Positions 24,801 through 36,764 of a stretch of 64,000 nucleotides of DNA are shown piece after piece. The notes beneath the pieces are model-generated. The model was given only the letters and a program-made list of their open reading frames with translations. It made no database searches and was not told the origin of the DNA. This stretch comes from Harmothoe impar (Eukaryota; Annelida; Polychaeta; Phyllodocida; Polynoidae): the NCBI GenBank assembly GCA_947462335.1, contig OX381705.1, forward strand, positions 38,277,570 to 38,341,569, written 5' to 3'. How positions within the stretch are numbered: position 1 is the first letter of the stretch; each line of letters opens with the position of its first letter. A program made the position numbers and the translations under genes.

Positions 24801-26301
24801 AGTTCCAGGTCGCTAAAACCATCCTTGTCTTCTATTTTCTGTCCCTGCTTCAACAACTCTTTCAGGGTCGTATTCTGTGAGGGAATATACAAGGTCGATA
24901 GCAGGAATCATGAAAAAGACACAGGTGAAGCGCTGTTACACATGTGAGGTATAAAGCGGACAATGAGTGACTGGATAATGGGGGAGGGGCTTATAAGGAA
25001 TTAGGTCATGTCGTGTAGTGTGAGGCCTACACCTCTATACTGAGTAAGCTTTCGGTATAACTAAACTTGTATTGTGCCCCATGACCCTTCTCAATTGATT
25101 GCACCCATAATAATAATATAAGCAAACCTACACAGTAAAAATCCATTGCCGTTAAACCTCGAGTTGAAGCCTGACTTGTGTATAAGCCACACCCCGACTT
25201 AACCCCTTCACCACTGGATTTCCTGTAACTCAATGCAATTTTGTGCAATATATTGGCTTACCGTGTGGAAGGGGTTAAAGCTAATTGTATGAGCCCCACT
25301 GGCAATCAGAATGTAGTGACTTCAGTACTCATATGCAAGGTTTTACGGTATATCGATGGATATTATATGCCCATCCTTACCTTTGCCACTGCGAGTGACA
25401 CAGTGTCCACCAGGTGTTTTTTAACCTTTGGATAAGGTCGTTCAGATCTTGACACCATGTTGACTTCACCTGTATGACAAAAGAAAGGGTAAAAGCTCAG
25501 TCTCAGTGAGGGGGTGGTTTATATGGTACTGTAAATGTAGATATTTTTGCGTGTATACATTTTCGCTGGTACTAAAAAGGGTAAAAGCTCAGTCTCAGTG
25601 AGTTCTTAGATGTATACTACAGTACTAAAGTGACCATAATCGGATGCTCTGATACTTAAATGATCCTCCTAAGTCAGGGGGTGGTTTATATGGTACTGTA
25701 AATGTAGATATTTTTGCGTGTATACATTTTTGCTGGTACTAAAATTCACGGATTTCTGAGATTTGGCTATTTAATTCAATACTGTACAAATATTCGCTCT
25801 GTACATATTTTCGCGGATATTTAAAAATCGCGAAAATCGCGAAAATATGTACAGTACGAAAGTTCTTAAAAATGGGGTGAAAGGGTGAATGGTACATACG
25901 GTGAACAATCTTGAGTGCGTCCTTACGGGCAGCAGCATTCTTTTTAGTCTGCCTCTCACGTAGAACATGACGATGGTTATAGGCTGCGTCCAACATTGCT
26001 GTATTCTCCGCGTCTGACCAACGAGCACCACGATTTATCTTTGTCTTTTTCATAGATTGTTTTTTCTCAGTTGATTCAGTCTCTTCATTACTGGTGTCAC
26101 TGGCTGTACCACTCGCATTTTCTTTAGGTTTATAAGTGCCATCATGATCAGAATCATCTATTTCCGACTCTTCTGACCTAGTTGAAACATCGTCTGAGCC
26201 TTCAGAATCCACAATCTCCTTTTTCTTTTTCTTTGCCTTCAGCTTTGGTTTTGGCTTCGCCTTGCCTTTCCCCTTTGGTCCTTCACTGTTCTTAGGCATG
26301 T
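21878..26301 (-). CDS. SANT-like protein with 12-residue tandem repeats, five coding exons
   Basis: I know no named orthologue. Exons are 26301-25900 (ATG at 26299), 25469-25381, 24874-24766, 24345-23155 and 22758-21878; borders are GT..AG, phases agree and the sum is 889 residues with no lesion. The N-terminus is Lys-rich (KPKPKLKAKKKKKE) and acidic. A SANT/Myb-like domain follows (RWSDAENTAMLDAAYNHRHV, then ARKDALKIVHREVNMVSR across intron 1, and YPKVKKHLVDTV). Exon 4 has a basic PPPKRKRRKI signal and about eight degenerate 20-residue Gln/Ser/Glu repeats. Exon 5 encodes twenty copies of VDKNYQTDPEPG and ends in KRRRMTRSQYNRK. A non-coding 5' exon probably ends at 27836 (CCAAGCG|GTAAG), close to the right terminus, so a promoter in the terminal region is likely. 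The nuclear, DNA-binding look and the position suggest a second accessory transposition protein; this is inference. Confidence 0.72.
22030..22725 (-). repeat. 36-base coding minisatellite (20 copies of a 12-residue unit)
   Basis: The unit encodes VDKNYQTDP(V/E)PG on the minus strand, with the last three copies drifting to LDMNCHTDPEPG. Pro and acidic residues at fixed places suggest an extended, disordered spacer. Open frames on the opposite strand are shadows. Confidence 0.95.
25508..25860. repeat. MITE-like repeat in an intron of the SANT-repeat gene
   Basis: GGTACTGTAAATGTAGATAT is found at about 25528 and again at about 25694, and the inverse form GCGAAAATATGTACAGTAC ends near 25858. The unit TATTTTTGCG recurs. 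It is consistent with nested short inverted-repeat elements. Confidence 0.55.
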
Positions 26302-26989
26302 CTGAAGAAGAAACAATGAGTATTAAGACACTTTGGTAAGGAATATGGAATGACAAGGTCCACAGGCTGAACTAAATCAATGGCCAGAAACGCATATAAC
26401 TGGTGGGTTATACACGGGAATTTACGGTCGCATTGATTATCAAAAATCAACAGAAACCATTTTAATCATTGACATTGCTGGGTGATGTTCATTTATACCC
26501 CCCCCCCCCCCCAGCCATACATGGTAATTTTTCATTCGCCTTAATTAGTAATAGGCCTAATTTTCATATTGGGGGGGGGGGGGGGGTGGTATTTATCTAT
26601 AATCTAGTAAATCTAATCTCCCAATATGCCAGAGCCCCAGTAGGCCTACATGTAGGTGCAGGCCTACCAGTTTTACAGTAGCTAAACCTATGGCTATGTG
26701 CAATGAGCACCTACTGGGTACGTAAGCCTACATAAACATGCCAACTCTCCCAGATTACCCGGGAGACTTCTGGTTTTTAGCCTATTTTTGGGTGATTTGG
26801 TTGCCTCCCAGTCCCGGCTCCCAGTCTCCCGGTTTCTCCCGGTTTCAGGCTTTCCAGAGCTGAAAGAATTTTGTAAATATACCTACTATAACCAAAGTTA
26901 TTAATGTATTCTCAGGAGTCACCAGAATACATATTTGACATCCTAATTTTTTTCCCAAACGTCCACCACATCCTTCCCTCACATCTACT

Positions 26990-27330
26990 CCCATTTCTCT
27001 CTCACATCTAACCTCTTTGTCATGTCGAACCCCCTCTCTCATGTCGAACCCCCCTCTCACATCCAACCCCTCGCTCATGTCACACCTGGACATGAGGGAA
27101 GGTAGTGCACTGAAAGGTAGTGGAAGTGAGAGAGGGGTGGGGGTCTAGAACTCTAGATGGGGGGTCCTCATGTAGCCTTTCGAATTTAAGAAATACTCAT
27201 GTCATTTGTCAGTAGGCCTATCTTTGTATTTCTCCTGTCATTTGTCACTAGGCTCTATGTCGCCTTTCGATTTTAAGAAAAGGCCAATGTCCCTTGTCAA
27301 CATCTTCTAATTCCTCCTGTCATTTACTTT
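26990..27330. repeat. Two short degenerate arrays
   Basis: 26990-27110 has CTCACATCTAACC-type units. 27170-27320 has CATGTCATTTGTCACTAGGC and GATTTTAAGAAAAGGCC units that match the family at 4053-4240. A small hairpin (GTCACCAGAGAC/GTCTCTGGTGAC) follows near 27380-27445. Confidence 0.6.
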
Positions 27331-27991
27331 GTGTGTGAGGGAGACAGGGTTCCTGGTCAGCCTTTCGATAGGATGACAATTCGTCACCAGAGACGAAAAC
27401 CTGGTCATCGCTTGATACGCTGACAATGCCGTCTCTGGTGACAAAAGTCGAGTCTGGTGGGAACGCTGATGTAAGACTTGCCGGCCCAACATGAAACACA
27501 GCCCCATGAAACACAGCCCCGGCTGATTCCCTAACCCCGGTCCCTGATCCCCCCCCCCGGCCACACACACACACACACACACAGCCCACAGTATATCAGA
27601 ACGTCATAACGTGATGGATGTTCATATTGTTATGAGAGAGACTGATGCGTGGGACACGGGACAGAGGGCTCATCTGTGACCTTCTTAGAATGTAACAGCA
27701 TGTGAGATATACACACACAGAGCCCCTGTTATGTTAGGAACAGTTATAACATTATGAGTTGGGACATACATTCGTATTATTCCAGTTTTTAGCCATTACA
27801 AAGCATTAATTTGACAAGAAGGGGAAAGAACTTACCGCTTGGATGCTTGGGGTTTACCCTTTCTGGCGGACGGAAATGACGAAAATGATGACGTCACAAG
27901 GGGGAGTCCCCGGAATTCCCCTCTGTCATGAGACGACCACACCAACTTCTGTAGGATATTCCCGTAAACTTTTCACCTTAACCTTTAGTAA

Positions 27992-28310
27992 GGGAGTGCT
28001 CATTTTTTAACAACAGGGGGGGGGTGGTGGATTTGGGGGGGGGGGGTAAAAAATTTGGACCCCTTGACCGGGGGGGGGGGGTAAAAAATTCAGACCCCTC
28101 TTGGGGGGGGGGGCAAAAAAATTCAACCTGTTTTGAGGGGGAAAGCCCGCGCGTTACTATGCTACAAAGGGGCGCGAACGCGCGCGATTTTCGGCCTGGC
28201 GGGGGGGGGGTAAAAAATTTCGACCCCTCTAGAGGGGGGGTGAAAAAAATTCGCGCGCTCCGCGCGAAATCTCACCGCCCCCCCCCTGTTCTTAAAAAAT
28301 GAGCACTCCC
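27992..28310. mobile_element. 319-bp MITE with TAA duplication
   Basis: Left end GGGAGTGCTCATTTTTTAAC and right end TTAAAAAATGAGCACTCCC are inverse. Both are flanked by TAA (27989-27991 and 28311-28313). TAA plus GGG termini fits the PIF/Harbinger (Tourist) class. The interior has four G-run/TAAAAAATT units. It is inserted in the right subterminal region of the 15.4-kb element. Confidence 0.8.
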
Positions 28311-28528
28311 TAAAGGCCAAATGAATTTTCACCTTAAATAAAGGACAAACCTTTTTTCTTCTGAAACTGGAGCTAAGACAATTTTTGTGTAACTGAATTT
28401 AAAGATGATCTTAATCCTTTTCTACCTTAGTCGTAACACTGACCAATTTTGATCTTTAATTATGAAAGACGGCCCTGGCTAGCACATCACAAAATAGTTC
28501 CCACTGTAACGGTCACGGAAAAGTCATC

Positions 28529-28600
28529 TGGAGAAAGCGGGATTCAAACCCACAACCTCTAGACCCATGGGCCAATGCTCTACCACTGAGCTACATCCCA
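28529..28600 (-). repeat. tRNA-derived SINE head or tRNA relic
   Basis: The minus strand reads GGGATGTAGCTCAGTGGTAG followed by a GGTTTGAATCCCGC B box, i.e. good A and B boxes with a pairing T-stem. The acceptor stem does not pair (3' side TTTCTCC), so this is not a working tRNA gene. Confidence 0.65.
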
Positions 28601-28603
28601 ATC

Positions 28604-31161
28604 CGACAACTTAAGCGAACTGTACATTACTGGATCGGTATGGTCCTTATATAGGGGTGTAGGATTACCCAAGTGATATCTCCCTGCGGGTTTATCACCA
28701 AGGCACGAGTAATCCGAGCCCCTACACCAGTAAAATTTAATCGGCCGAGTGAAAAGCGGCCCGAGGGTCAACAAGCGAAATAACACACCAAAAATGAGTG
28801 TGCCTTTGTGTTCATGTTTACCTTTCTCAATTCAAATTCTCCGTGAAATCCGAGCATGGGTTATTTCACTGGGGTATGAAATACAGTGTTCTTTGGTTAA
28901 GTTAATGGCACTGCTCTATTTCATTAAAAATAAATCAGAGTGTATACAGTAAGAATGTATCAAAGTCCGCACCTCTGTATAAATAACACACTCCAGGTAG
29001 CACACAGGCACATAATGCATGTGGATATAATGCCAAGCACCACCTCTCCTACCTAGTTACAATATTATGACAAAGGAAATGCCTGCCCCTTCACGTACTT
29101 AGCCCTGGGGCTGCATTGTGGACGTAGCGTAAAAACAGCACCTGAACCAACCACTCTAAAACTCAGGAGAATGCAGCCTGCCATGCGGAGAGTCTGAAGA
29201 GCTGCTTGTGCTGATTACTGTGGGTATAGGGGAGCTCAGTCAGCTGGTGGAGGGAGTCAGGGGTGTCGGATCAGGGATCAGCATCCCCCCGTCCTAGACA
29301 TGGGGAGGCCAGAGTATCTTTTGCCCCCCCCCCCCCGCTCTATAGTTATAAAAGAGATGACCACAAATTGACCTTAAGATGCATCATATCATATCAGGAC
29401 TTTCAAAACTTTCCTTGGGGGACATGCCCCTAGACCCCCTTTAAATTGTTCAGTGCGTCTCTTTTGACGCTCAGAATCGTGCACCTTGAACTTTATTCAG
29501 TTCAACCGTGGCCCCCCATAGTCAAGTTGCTTCCGACACCCCTGGGGAGGAGGGGGGCGGAGGCACATTTAAAGCCCGAGTGGACACTAGGTAGCGTGGT
29601 TAACCGGCAGGACGAGGGAAATAGTTGGGGTGTTTGGCGATCAGCAGGCGGCCAGGTAAATAAATGTGGACGTCCACGTGCCTCTTGTAATGACGGGTCC
29701 TCCTGGGCTGACACCGGGGGCTGACAATAACAAGGGAAACCTACCCCTCACATTGTACCGAACTGATGTCCCTGGCATAAAGGAGTTATTTTACCCCCAA
29801 CTGTGCCGGTTCTCTCAATCCCTCCCTCTTCCGTGCCTCCCCCTCCATACCATACTACCTCTCGTGTCTCCCTTCCCTCTCTGAATACTCTACTCCCCCC
29901 CCCCCCCCCCCCCACTCTCCCTCACCACAATGTCTATGTTTTCATTTCTGTTAATTGCCCAATACATGTACCTAAAGGGCATATCAGTATGAGATAGCAA
30001 TAGTGTTATATAGAGAGAGACTTATCCTATATCATTAGGACGGTATACATATATACCTAAATTAATATAAGCAGGGTGAGAAATAACTTTGGAGGGGACT
30101 TGTCGATTACTATAGCTACATGATTCTGCTGCATTGAACCATAAATCGAAAAGCGGCATTGTCACCAAGGGTCTATATATGTGTAGTATTTAGTACTGCT
30201 CTAATTGAGTGACATGTTAGTGTCCACTGTTCAGATATCAAACCATGCACTGAAGTCTATCATATATCATACCCGAGTAACTTATGTGTGGAATTATTAG
30301 ACTTAATACTCCTAGAGTTATTCAACTCATAGAATTATTTCAGTGATATTTGAACTGTTGCAGTTCTGTCTGTGTTAGAATCTCTTAGAAGCACAAAGAG
30401 AGTAAGAGTAGAAGGCTCCAGTTGACAATGCAGTGGACCACTGAATTAGCACTGCAGGGAGAAGTGCTAGTGCAGTGGTGTTAAGAAATTGCAGTCGAAA
30501 TACAGTGGACCTCTGATCAATAACTGCATCTGCAGTTAGTGAACAGTGACCCACTGATTCATAACTGCATATACAGTTAGAATGCAGTGTACCACTGATT
30601 CATAACTACATATACAGTGTGAGAACGCAGTGATTATCCAGTGGTTACTGCATACTGCAGTTACAAAGCAGTGGTATGGAAGTAACCACTGCAGTCTGAA
30701 GTGACCACTGCCTTCTGCTCTGGGACTAATGTCTACCACATGCTCTGAAGTTGGGTAACTTGGTCAATATGGGCAATTGGAATGAAATTAGTTGCTACAA
30801 ACATGCCAGGTTTCAATTACATCCTAATCAAATAATTCCCTAAGCATGCTGTGGCTAGTTAGTAGTTATTCAGTCATAATGTCCATAATGGAGATATCAG
30901 CATTTTGATTTGTCTACACTCCCCTATGAATGTGTGTCACTATGACATTTAAAGCCCCAGCGCCCCTATATATAGGGCTGAGTACCTGTCCCGACTGCAC
31001 TCCGACTGGAGGGGCAGCAAGTTTTGCGCATTTAAGAGCGTTCCACACTGTCTTATGGACCAAACCTCAGATACAAAATGTAGCGAGTGTGTTGACACAA
31101 ATGTACTACGCTTGATGCCCGCATACACATGTACATCTACATAGTACAACCCTCATACACC
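28604..31161. other. Gene-free stretch with small repeats
   Basis: No supported gene. 30410-30730 is a loose array of 58-62 base units of CAGTGG..ATAACTGCATATACAGTT type, containing many CAGTG/CACTG palindromes. Long C-runs occur at 29320 and 29890. Confidence 0.55.
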
Positions 31162-31169
31162 CAGATGAC

Positions 31170-31675
31170 CCCGGGGGGGGCACTTGAATTTTTTTTGACA
31201 GGGGTGTGCGGCTGGACCTCTGACAACCCTTACCCTTGTTAGGGCGATTTTGATGCCAAAAAGTTACCCTTGTTAGGGCATTTTCAGTCAAAAGTGCCTA
31301 GGTTTCGGTAAAAAACTGATAAAATAGCCAAAAAGTTACCCTTGTTAGGGCATTTTCGGCCAAAAGGGCCTAGGTTTTGGAAAAAACGAGATAACATAGA
31401 CCATGTTTGTGTATATCTGCTGAAAAAATTACCCTCGTGCGGAGGTTTTAGTCGAAAACTGTGATATTTTTGGTGAAAACTGGCAAACATTGGTGAAAAC
31501 CCGGACATTTTTGTGAAAAATAGACCCTTGTTAGGGCGATTTTCAAGAAAGTGCACCCTTGTTAGGGCGATTTTTCCTTGAAAAGTGGACCCTTGTTAGG
31601 GCGATTTTGTAGAAAAAGTAGCCTTCCCAGCCGCACACATGTGTATACAAAATATACTAAGTGCCCCCCCCCGGG
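31170..31675. mobile_element. hAT-like MITE, CCCGGGGGGGG termini, 8-bp duplication
   Basis: The ends CCCGGGGGGGGCACTT and AAGTGCCCCCCCCCGGG are inverse. Both flanks carry CAGATGAC (31162-31169 and 31676-31683). An 8-bp duplication is typical of the hAT superfamily. The interior holds about eight copies of an ACCCTTGTTAGGGCGATTTT unit. No transposase is present. Confidence 0.85.
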
Positions 31676-31788
31676 CAGATGACAAACCCTGCAGGGGTGC
31701 GGGTTAGCCTAGATGTACCTGTTAGTGTTACCAGCGGTAACTTTGACTATCAGCAGCGGGCAGCTAGGTCTCATGTGGGACGTTTAGA

Positions 31789-32071
31789 GTACTCTCGTTC
31801 CCAAATCCTTCCGAAGGAAGGCTCTGGTAACTGCCAAATGTTGGGATTTTGCTGGGTCTGGGCAACCCCTGCTGGTAGCTTGGAACCAGCGAACAGGAAC
31901 AGGAAATGGAACCAGAAAGGCTGATGGTAAAACTACCATCATACATTCTGGTTCCTGCCAACTGGTTCCAGCCTACCAGCAGGGGTTGCCCAGACCCAGC
32001 AAAATCCAAAGTTCAAGGTCATTTGGCTGTTACCAGAGCCTTCCTTCGGTAGGATTTGGGAATGAGAGTAC
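31789..32071. mobile_element. Foldback element with about 100-base arms
   Basis: 31789-31890 and 31970-32071 are inverse copies with a few changes. They share TACCGAAGGAAGGCTCTGGT-like, GGATTTTGCTGGGTCTGGGC and AACCCCTGCTGGTAG segments. If transcribed, it would fold into a long hairpin. No coding content. Confidence 0.85.
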
Positions 32072-33845
32072 GTGGAGAGGTGCACCGACGATCTCAGGTG
32101 GTCAGCCATTAGCCTACTGCAGGTAGCCCCCAGCACCACCTCCATATGTCAACAAGTGTTCATTGCTACCACCCACCAGGCTATCCTCTCTCCTACTGAG
32201 GGGGCGGGGGGGGGGGGGGGGCACCGGATCACATGACGTCATACAGCGTACCACCATATCTACCAGTGCAAATGGCCAGTGAAGCTGTGGGTGTGCATAG
32301 ACACCATCAATATCAAATATCTAATTAGTATAAACTATGCACAACATTCTAGATTATGTACGTTTGTGCATGAATATTAAACTGTCCGCCTGTATTATCA
32401 TCTTTATGTTATGTTGCAAATACTCATCTTTATATCATCCAATCATTGGAAAACTAAATTTAATGTGAAAACAATAAAAATCTTTTCAAAGCTAGAAAAT
32501 ATGTTACGAGTGGGAAAACACTTGAGGGTATACTATCACGTCACAGATCTCCACGTCAATACTTAACATTTAACTTTCATCATGTAACAATACATTAAAT
32601 CTATAGTATGATATATCTATCTGTCGTTACATTTAAACAATAATTCACAATGCGAGGCATAGGGTTAATAGGCGATACCACTGGTAGTTCAGAGATATTG
32701 CAAACACATTACATTAGGTAGGACGACGCAATTTTAGAAAATGATTGGATTCTATCATTTGATATCTCAAAATGACGGGGGGGATCAAGTGCAATCCAGA
32801 TATATAACTTATATTCATCTGCTGTTGCTACATTATTTTCTATGATTTTCTGAAAAAGAAAAGTTGGCATCGTGCACCGGTCAGTTTCTACCACAGTGTC
32901 ACTGCTTGGAGTACTGCTGTGTACCACTGCACTCACTCTGAGGGCCTTTGCAACTGGAGCTGCCCCGAATAATCCTCTCAATTGTAGGATATTTCTTTGA
33001 TTCACCAGCTGTTTTCGGAATTAGCTACTATGATACCCTCACTCCATTTATGAATTAAATTTCTAAGTGATTTTTTTTAATTTCCTTTGAAAATCACAGA
33101 GAACAGCAACCGTACAGGGGTAATGTGCATGCTCCAGGAGAAGCCCTGTCGCTAATTTTCGCCAGCATGTTTTCACACCATACTAAATGATTGTTACTTA
33201 GAAACATATATTCTACCTAGTAGTGGGGGTTTTGGGGGGTTGTAGGGGGCACTTGACTATATAAATTGCTGAACAAATGGTGTAATCTAATCACGAATGG
33301 TTTTAATTAGTAATTATTGTGATAGAAAGTAAAATAAAACACCTACAAAGTCTGCCATATCAGGAGTGTCCATCTGAGATCCCACATCTGAGATCCCACA
33401 AACACAAATGAAGTTTTACATGATTCACCCTCTTTTCTGGGAAGGTAGCACCCAGTGCATGGCCTAGTAAAAACGTTCCAATCTACTAATAGAATTACTG
33501 GTAATTAACGTGCAGTGAGTCCCCTACTTCCTAGAAATGAATCTCGCTGTTCCGACAACTTCTAGGTTAAGGCAGTAAGAAATGGGAATGCTTAAAAGAT
33601 GCATTTATGGCGTGTACGTGTCCCTGCATGTATTTGCTAGTTTGCCTGAGGTTACCTGATGGCCTAAATTGTGCGTGGCTGTTTTGGTATGTTTTGAACA
33701 TTGTATAGTTTTTCAAAAACAAGTGGCAGCATACATAATACCACAAGGTACCTTCCGCTGGGTGCTCTAGTTTATAGCATACAGAGTACTAGGGGTAGAT
33801 GCACGTTTCTAATTGCATACTAAGTACCATATGGTACATACTGGT
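32072..33845. other. Gene-free stretch
   Basis: A minus-strand open frame at 32709-33005 (98 residues) has no recognisable domain, clear splice sites or Kozak context, so I do not call it. Otherwise AT-rich unique-looking DNA. Confidence 0.5.
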
Positions 33846-36085
33846 GCACAGAGAGAAGAAACCGCGTCACAAGGTCAAGGGGAGTCCAGGCTATAAAAAG
33901 AAAGAGCCAGACCCCATTTGAGTCACTTTTCACATGGTCTGACTCCCCATTTTAATGGCCCTGACTTCTTTTCAATTAGATCAAACAGATTCCATAGGGA
34001 AACCCGGGGTCACTGAGTACATCCTTACTGAAAGAAGAACTCTGCAGTAAATACTAGGTGAGTTCTGGGTGGTCAAAATAGTTTGGAAGATTTACTAGAA
34101 TTCTGTAAAAAATCACAAATGGCCCTCAGCATATCCTGATTGAGATGGCACCTCAATATAAAAGATTATTGCAGGGATAGGCTTATATTTCAATGTTCAT
34201 TTAGGTTCGGTCTGAAATGAATTTATTCACTGCATATATGGTCAATTATGGAGTTTCATTCATGTTTGGAACCAGCATTTCAGATTTCGGTGATAAAGAA
34301 CCCGTTTCATTTTTTTATATAGTGTATAAAAGGTTTTCCTTTTCCTATTCCTTCCTGAGAGATTTTCCATCAATACCCGGCTGGGATTTTTTTTATCGCA
34401 TGTTATGTTACATTAAACTATAGTGAACATTTATTTCCCTGTCTGAGACCTGCAAGACAGAAATAGGAAACACACAAGGTGGCAATTCTGTACAATGACT
34501 ATAATGCCATCTAGGACATATGTTAAGAAGCCTGACTCTCTTTATAATCAGAGTCAAAGTCCCCTACTCCCTTTCCCCCCAAGGGAGTCAGTGAATGCAC
34601 GAGATAGTCAAACAGTTGGTTATGATTAAGCTTTTTTGTTGTTGTTTATTTGTGTAGTTTAATGTCCCATTGACTTTGCAGAGGAGACTTACTCAAGTTA
34701 CAATTTTTCAAAAGTAAAAAAGGTAGGCCGAAGGATGATCGAATCTATGAGATCAGCCAAAAGATGGAAATCCCGCTCCTACATATTTACCGAAGCAAGG
34801 GTTCTTTAACCTCTGACACCACATAGACATGGTATGAGAGGGATAGGTCTTTGTTATGCTGTAAGTATTCCACAGCACGAGAAAGCGCAGCTATAGGTGT
34901 AGTCGGGAAGCAATGAAAACTCCAGGCTCATACAACAGTGTGGAGTAATATATCCCGACTCGCCAAACTCCTCCCCCCCCCCCATTTCTTTTCCTTTTTG
35001 TGTTTTTGTAATTAAAAAATTCATTTTTTTTGTATTTTTTGCTCTTTTTTAGTTTGAATTTTCGGTTGTATTATTTCTATTTCATATTTTGTCCCATAGT
35101 TGGGTTTCCTTTAGGAATTTTAATACATTTTTGTCCTCAGTGGTGTTGAAAACACTGTACATAGATGTTGCGTCTATAAGATGTTTTCTTCTACTCTCTG
35201 CAGTCCTTCTACAGTGGAGTAGAAGATGCTCAGCTATCAGACGGGTACTGCAGTCTTGACATGTTGGTTCATATTCCCCATTCAGTCTGTACTCGTGTGT
35301 CAGTTTAGTGTGGCCGATCCGTAGACGGTTTAGTCTCACTTGTTCTACTCATTTTAGCTTTTTCCTCAGTGTCACTCCTTTCAGTTTTGGTTGAATCGAG
35401 TACATTGTATTATGACCTTTTTCTTTGTTCCATGCAGCTTGCCATTTTGCTTTCATGTGGCTATCTATTGATGATTAAGCATGCTAGGTGGTAGCAATAT
35501 ACTTAAAATGGTATTATTCTGTATTCTCAGATCTCTAGATCCACGTAATTTCTGATATTGATAATTATGCTAATACACACATCATTGTAGCATCAAGATT
35601 TAATATCAGAATTACATTTCATGAAATAATTACAGCTAACTTAAAACTGTAACTAAGCATGATGTATTGGGTATAGACGCCCAATTTGTATAAAGTTAAA
35701 TCCACAAAAGCTCAGATGTTCCTTTATGTAATTACTAATGTTCACTGAGGGATCTTGTAGAAAGAGCAGCTAGGGAGACAGCTATCAGAGTGGTAATATA
35801 GAAGGGTAAGGGATAGAAATTACCAATGTGACTCTCTATTCCAAAGGAGCCATCCTTCAGTGACCCTCTCTACAAAGGGAGTTGTGGTTCAATGACTCCC
35901 TGTGCCTAGACTCCCTTTCTGAAGGGAGTTACAGCATGGACCTGGACTCTGGTGGGGAGTCATAAAAGGGAGTAATTCTGGGGGCAAAACCTGGGCTCTC
36001 TTAGGGGAGTCACATAACTCCCTTTTAAGGAAGTCGGGTAGCGACTCCCTTCATCAAGAGAGTCAAATATCTTAATTAAGTTATA
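33846..36085 (+). repeat. Left arm of a large diverged inverted repeat
   Basis: Blocks of this arm match, in inverse orientation and in the same order, blocks of 39300-42050. Examples are 33846-33925 with 41990-42050, 33955-33990 with 41090-41125, 34455-34590 with 40905-41050, 35480-35695 with 40625-40805, and 35805-36065 with 39300-39600. By eye identity is roughly 70-80 percent. AGGGAGTC/GACTCCCT motifs are abundant in both arms. A LINE fragment interrupts this arm. Confidence 0.75.
34632..35470 (-). mobile_element. 5'-truncated non-LTR retrotransposon (LINE) fragment
   Basis: A minus-strand frame at 35339-35082 encodes RLNRLRIGHTKLTHEYRL followed by a C-x2-C..H-x4-C motif (CQDC..EHLLLHC). 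This is the usual C-terminal tail beyond RNase H in I/R1-like LINEs. A 450-base 3' region leads to a short T-rich end at 34632, the poly(A) side. The insertion is bounded by ATGATTAAGC at 34622-34631 and 35471-35480, a 10-bp target duplication. The opposite arm of the inverted repeat (about 40819-40836, inverse) preserves the unfilled site. It is dead on arrival: no EN or RT domain remains. Confidence 0.85.
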
Positions 36086-36764
36086 CCCTGAGCCTCCAGT
36101 GGTCAAGTGATTACTTATTATGGATATATCAGCATTTTTGTATTTGTCTACCCTCCCCTTTGTCTTTTTATTTCAACAAACTGTGGGCCTAACAACACAT
36201 GGCTAATTTGCATAATTATTAACCTGGCATTGTGGTTAGCCACCTGACACATGTGTGCACTAGGCCCCCTAACCCCTGCAGCTCACATGTGGACACATAC
36301 AGGTCCAAGACCAACCTTCAAGCAATGAGCACCAACCACTCTAACAGAATTATAACACCACTCAAACATCATAAGTTCATAATTATTTACATCCCTGATC
36401 CATGTCCAGTTCCTGATAGGGATCGGCAAAATGAGACAGTATAATGTCTACAGTGTCATCCACATAGATTAAACATAGAGTGAAACACCCATCAGAACAT
36501 ACACTTGATGGTTAGGGAAGGTGGCTATATTCATTCCTAATATACACAAAATGGGTGTCTATCTAGAAGCTGATTGGTTTTCCACATAATTTGTAATGAT
36601 GTAAAGATTCAAGTGGTCAATTGTCAAGTGGTCAATGGTGTATATATTCTATAACTCTCTTATTATATGACATCACATTATATTGATTTATGAAGGTTTT
36701 TGTAGCATATTTAGGACGACAACAAAGTATGACTGTCTGTAGAAAGTACAATTTACAAATACAG

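Larger units (their letters stand above)
13072..28474 (+). mobile_element. 15.4-kb PIF/Harbinger-like DNA transposon with three genes
   Basis: The left end GGGCGTCTTTCATAATTAAA and the inverse of the right end GGCCGTCTTTCATAATTAAA match over 20 bases with one mismatch, and both continue into GATCAAAA after a 5-base indel. Each end is flanked by CTG (13069-13071 and 28475-28477), fitting the CWG target duplication known for the zebrafish Harbinger3 group. Subterminal sequence at both ends shares AAGATGATCTTTA and TTTTCACCTTAA motifs. Inside lie a HARBI1-like transposase (+), a Myb/SANT gene (-) and a second SANT-like gene (-), the last starting next to the right terminus. The size is large for the superfamily, mainly because of introns and internal repeats. 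A younger MITE (27992-28310) is nested near the right end. Confidence 0.7.

Noticed and set aside
27307..27589. Minus-strand frames near the 5' end of the SANT-repeat gene (e.g. PDSTFVTRDGIVSVSSDDQV)
   Set aside because: Partly explained by a local hairpin duplication and an AC repeat; no acceptor/donor pair in register with the gene.
32709..33005. 98-residue minus-strand frame
   Set aside because: No domain, repeat or splice support; cannot be distinguished from chance.
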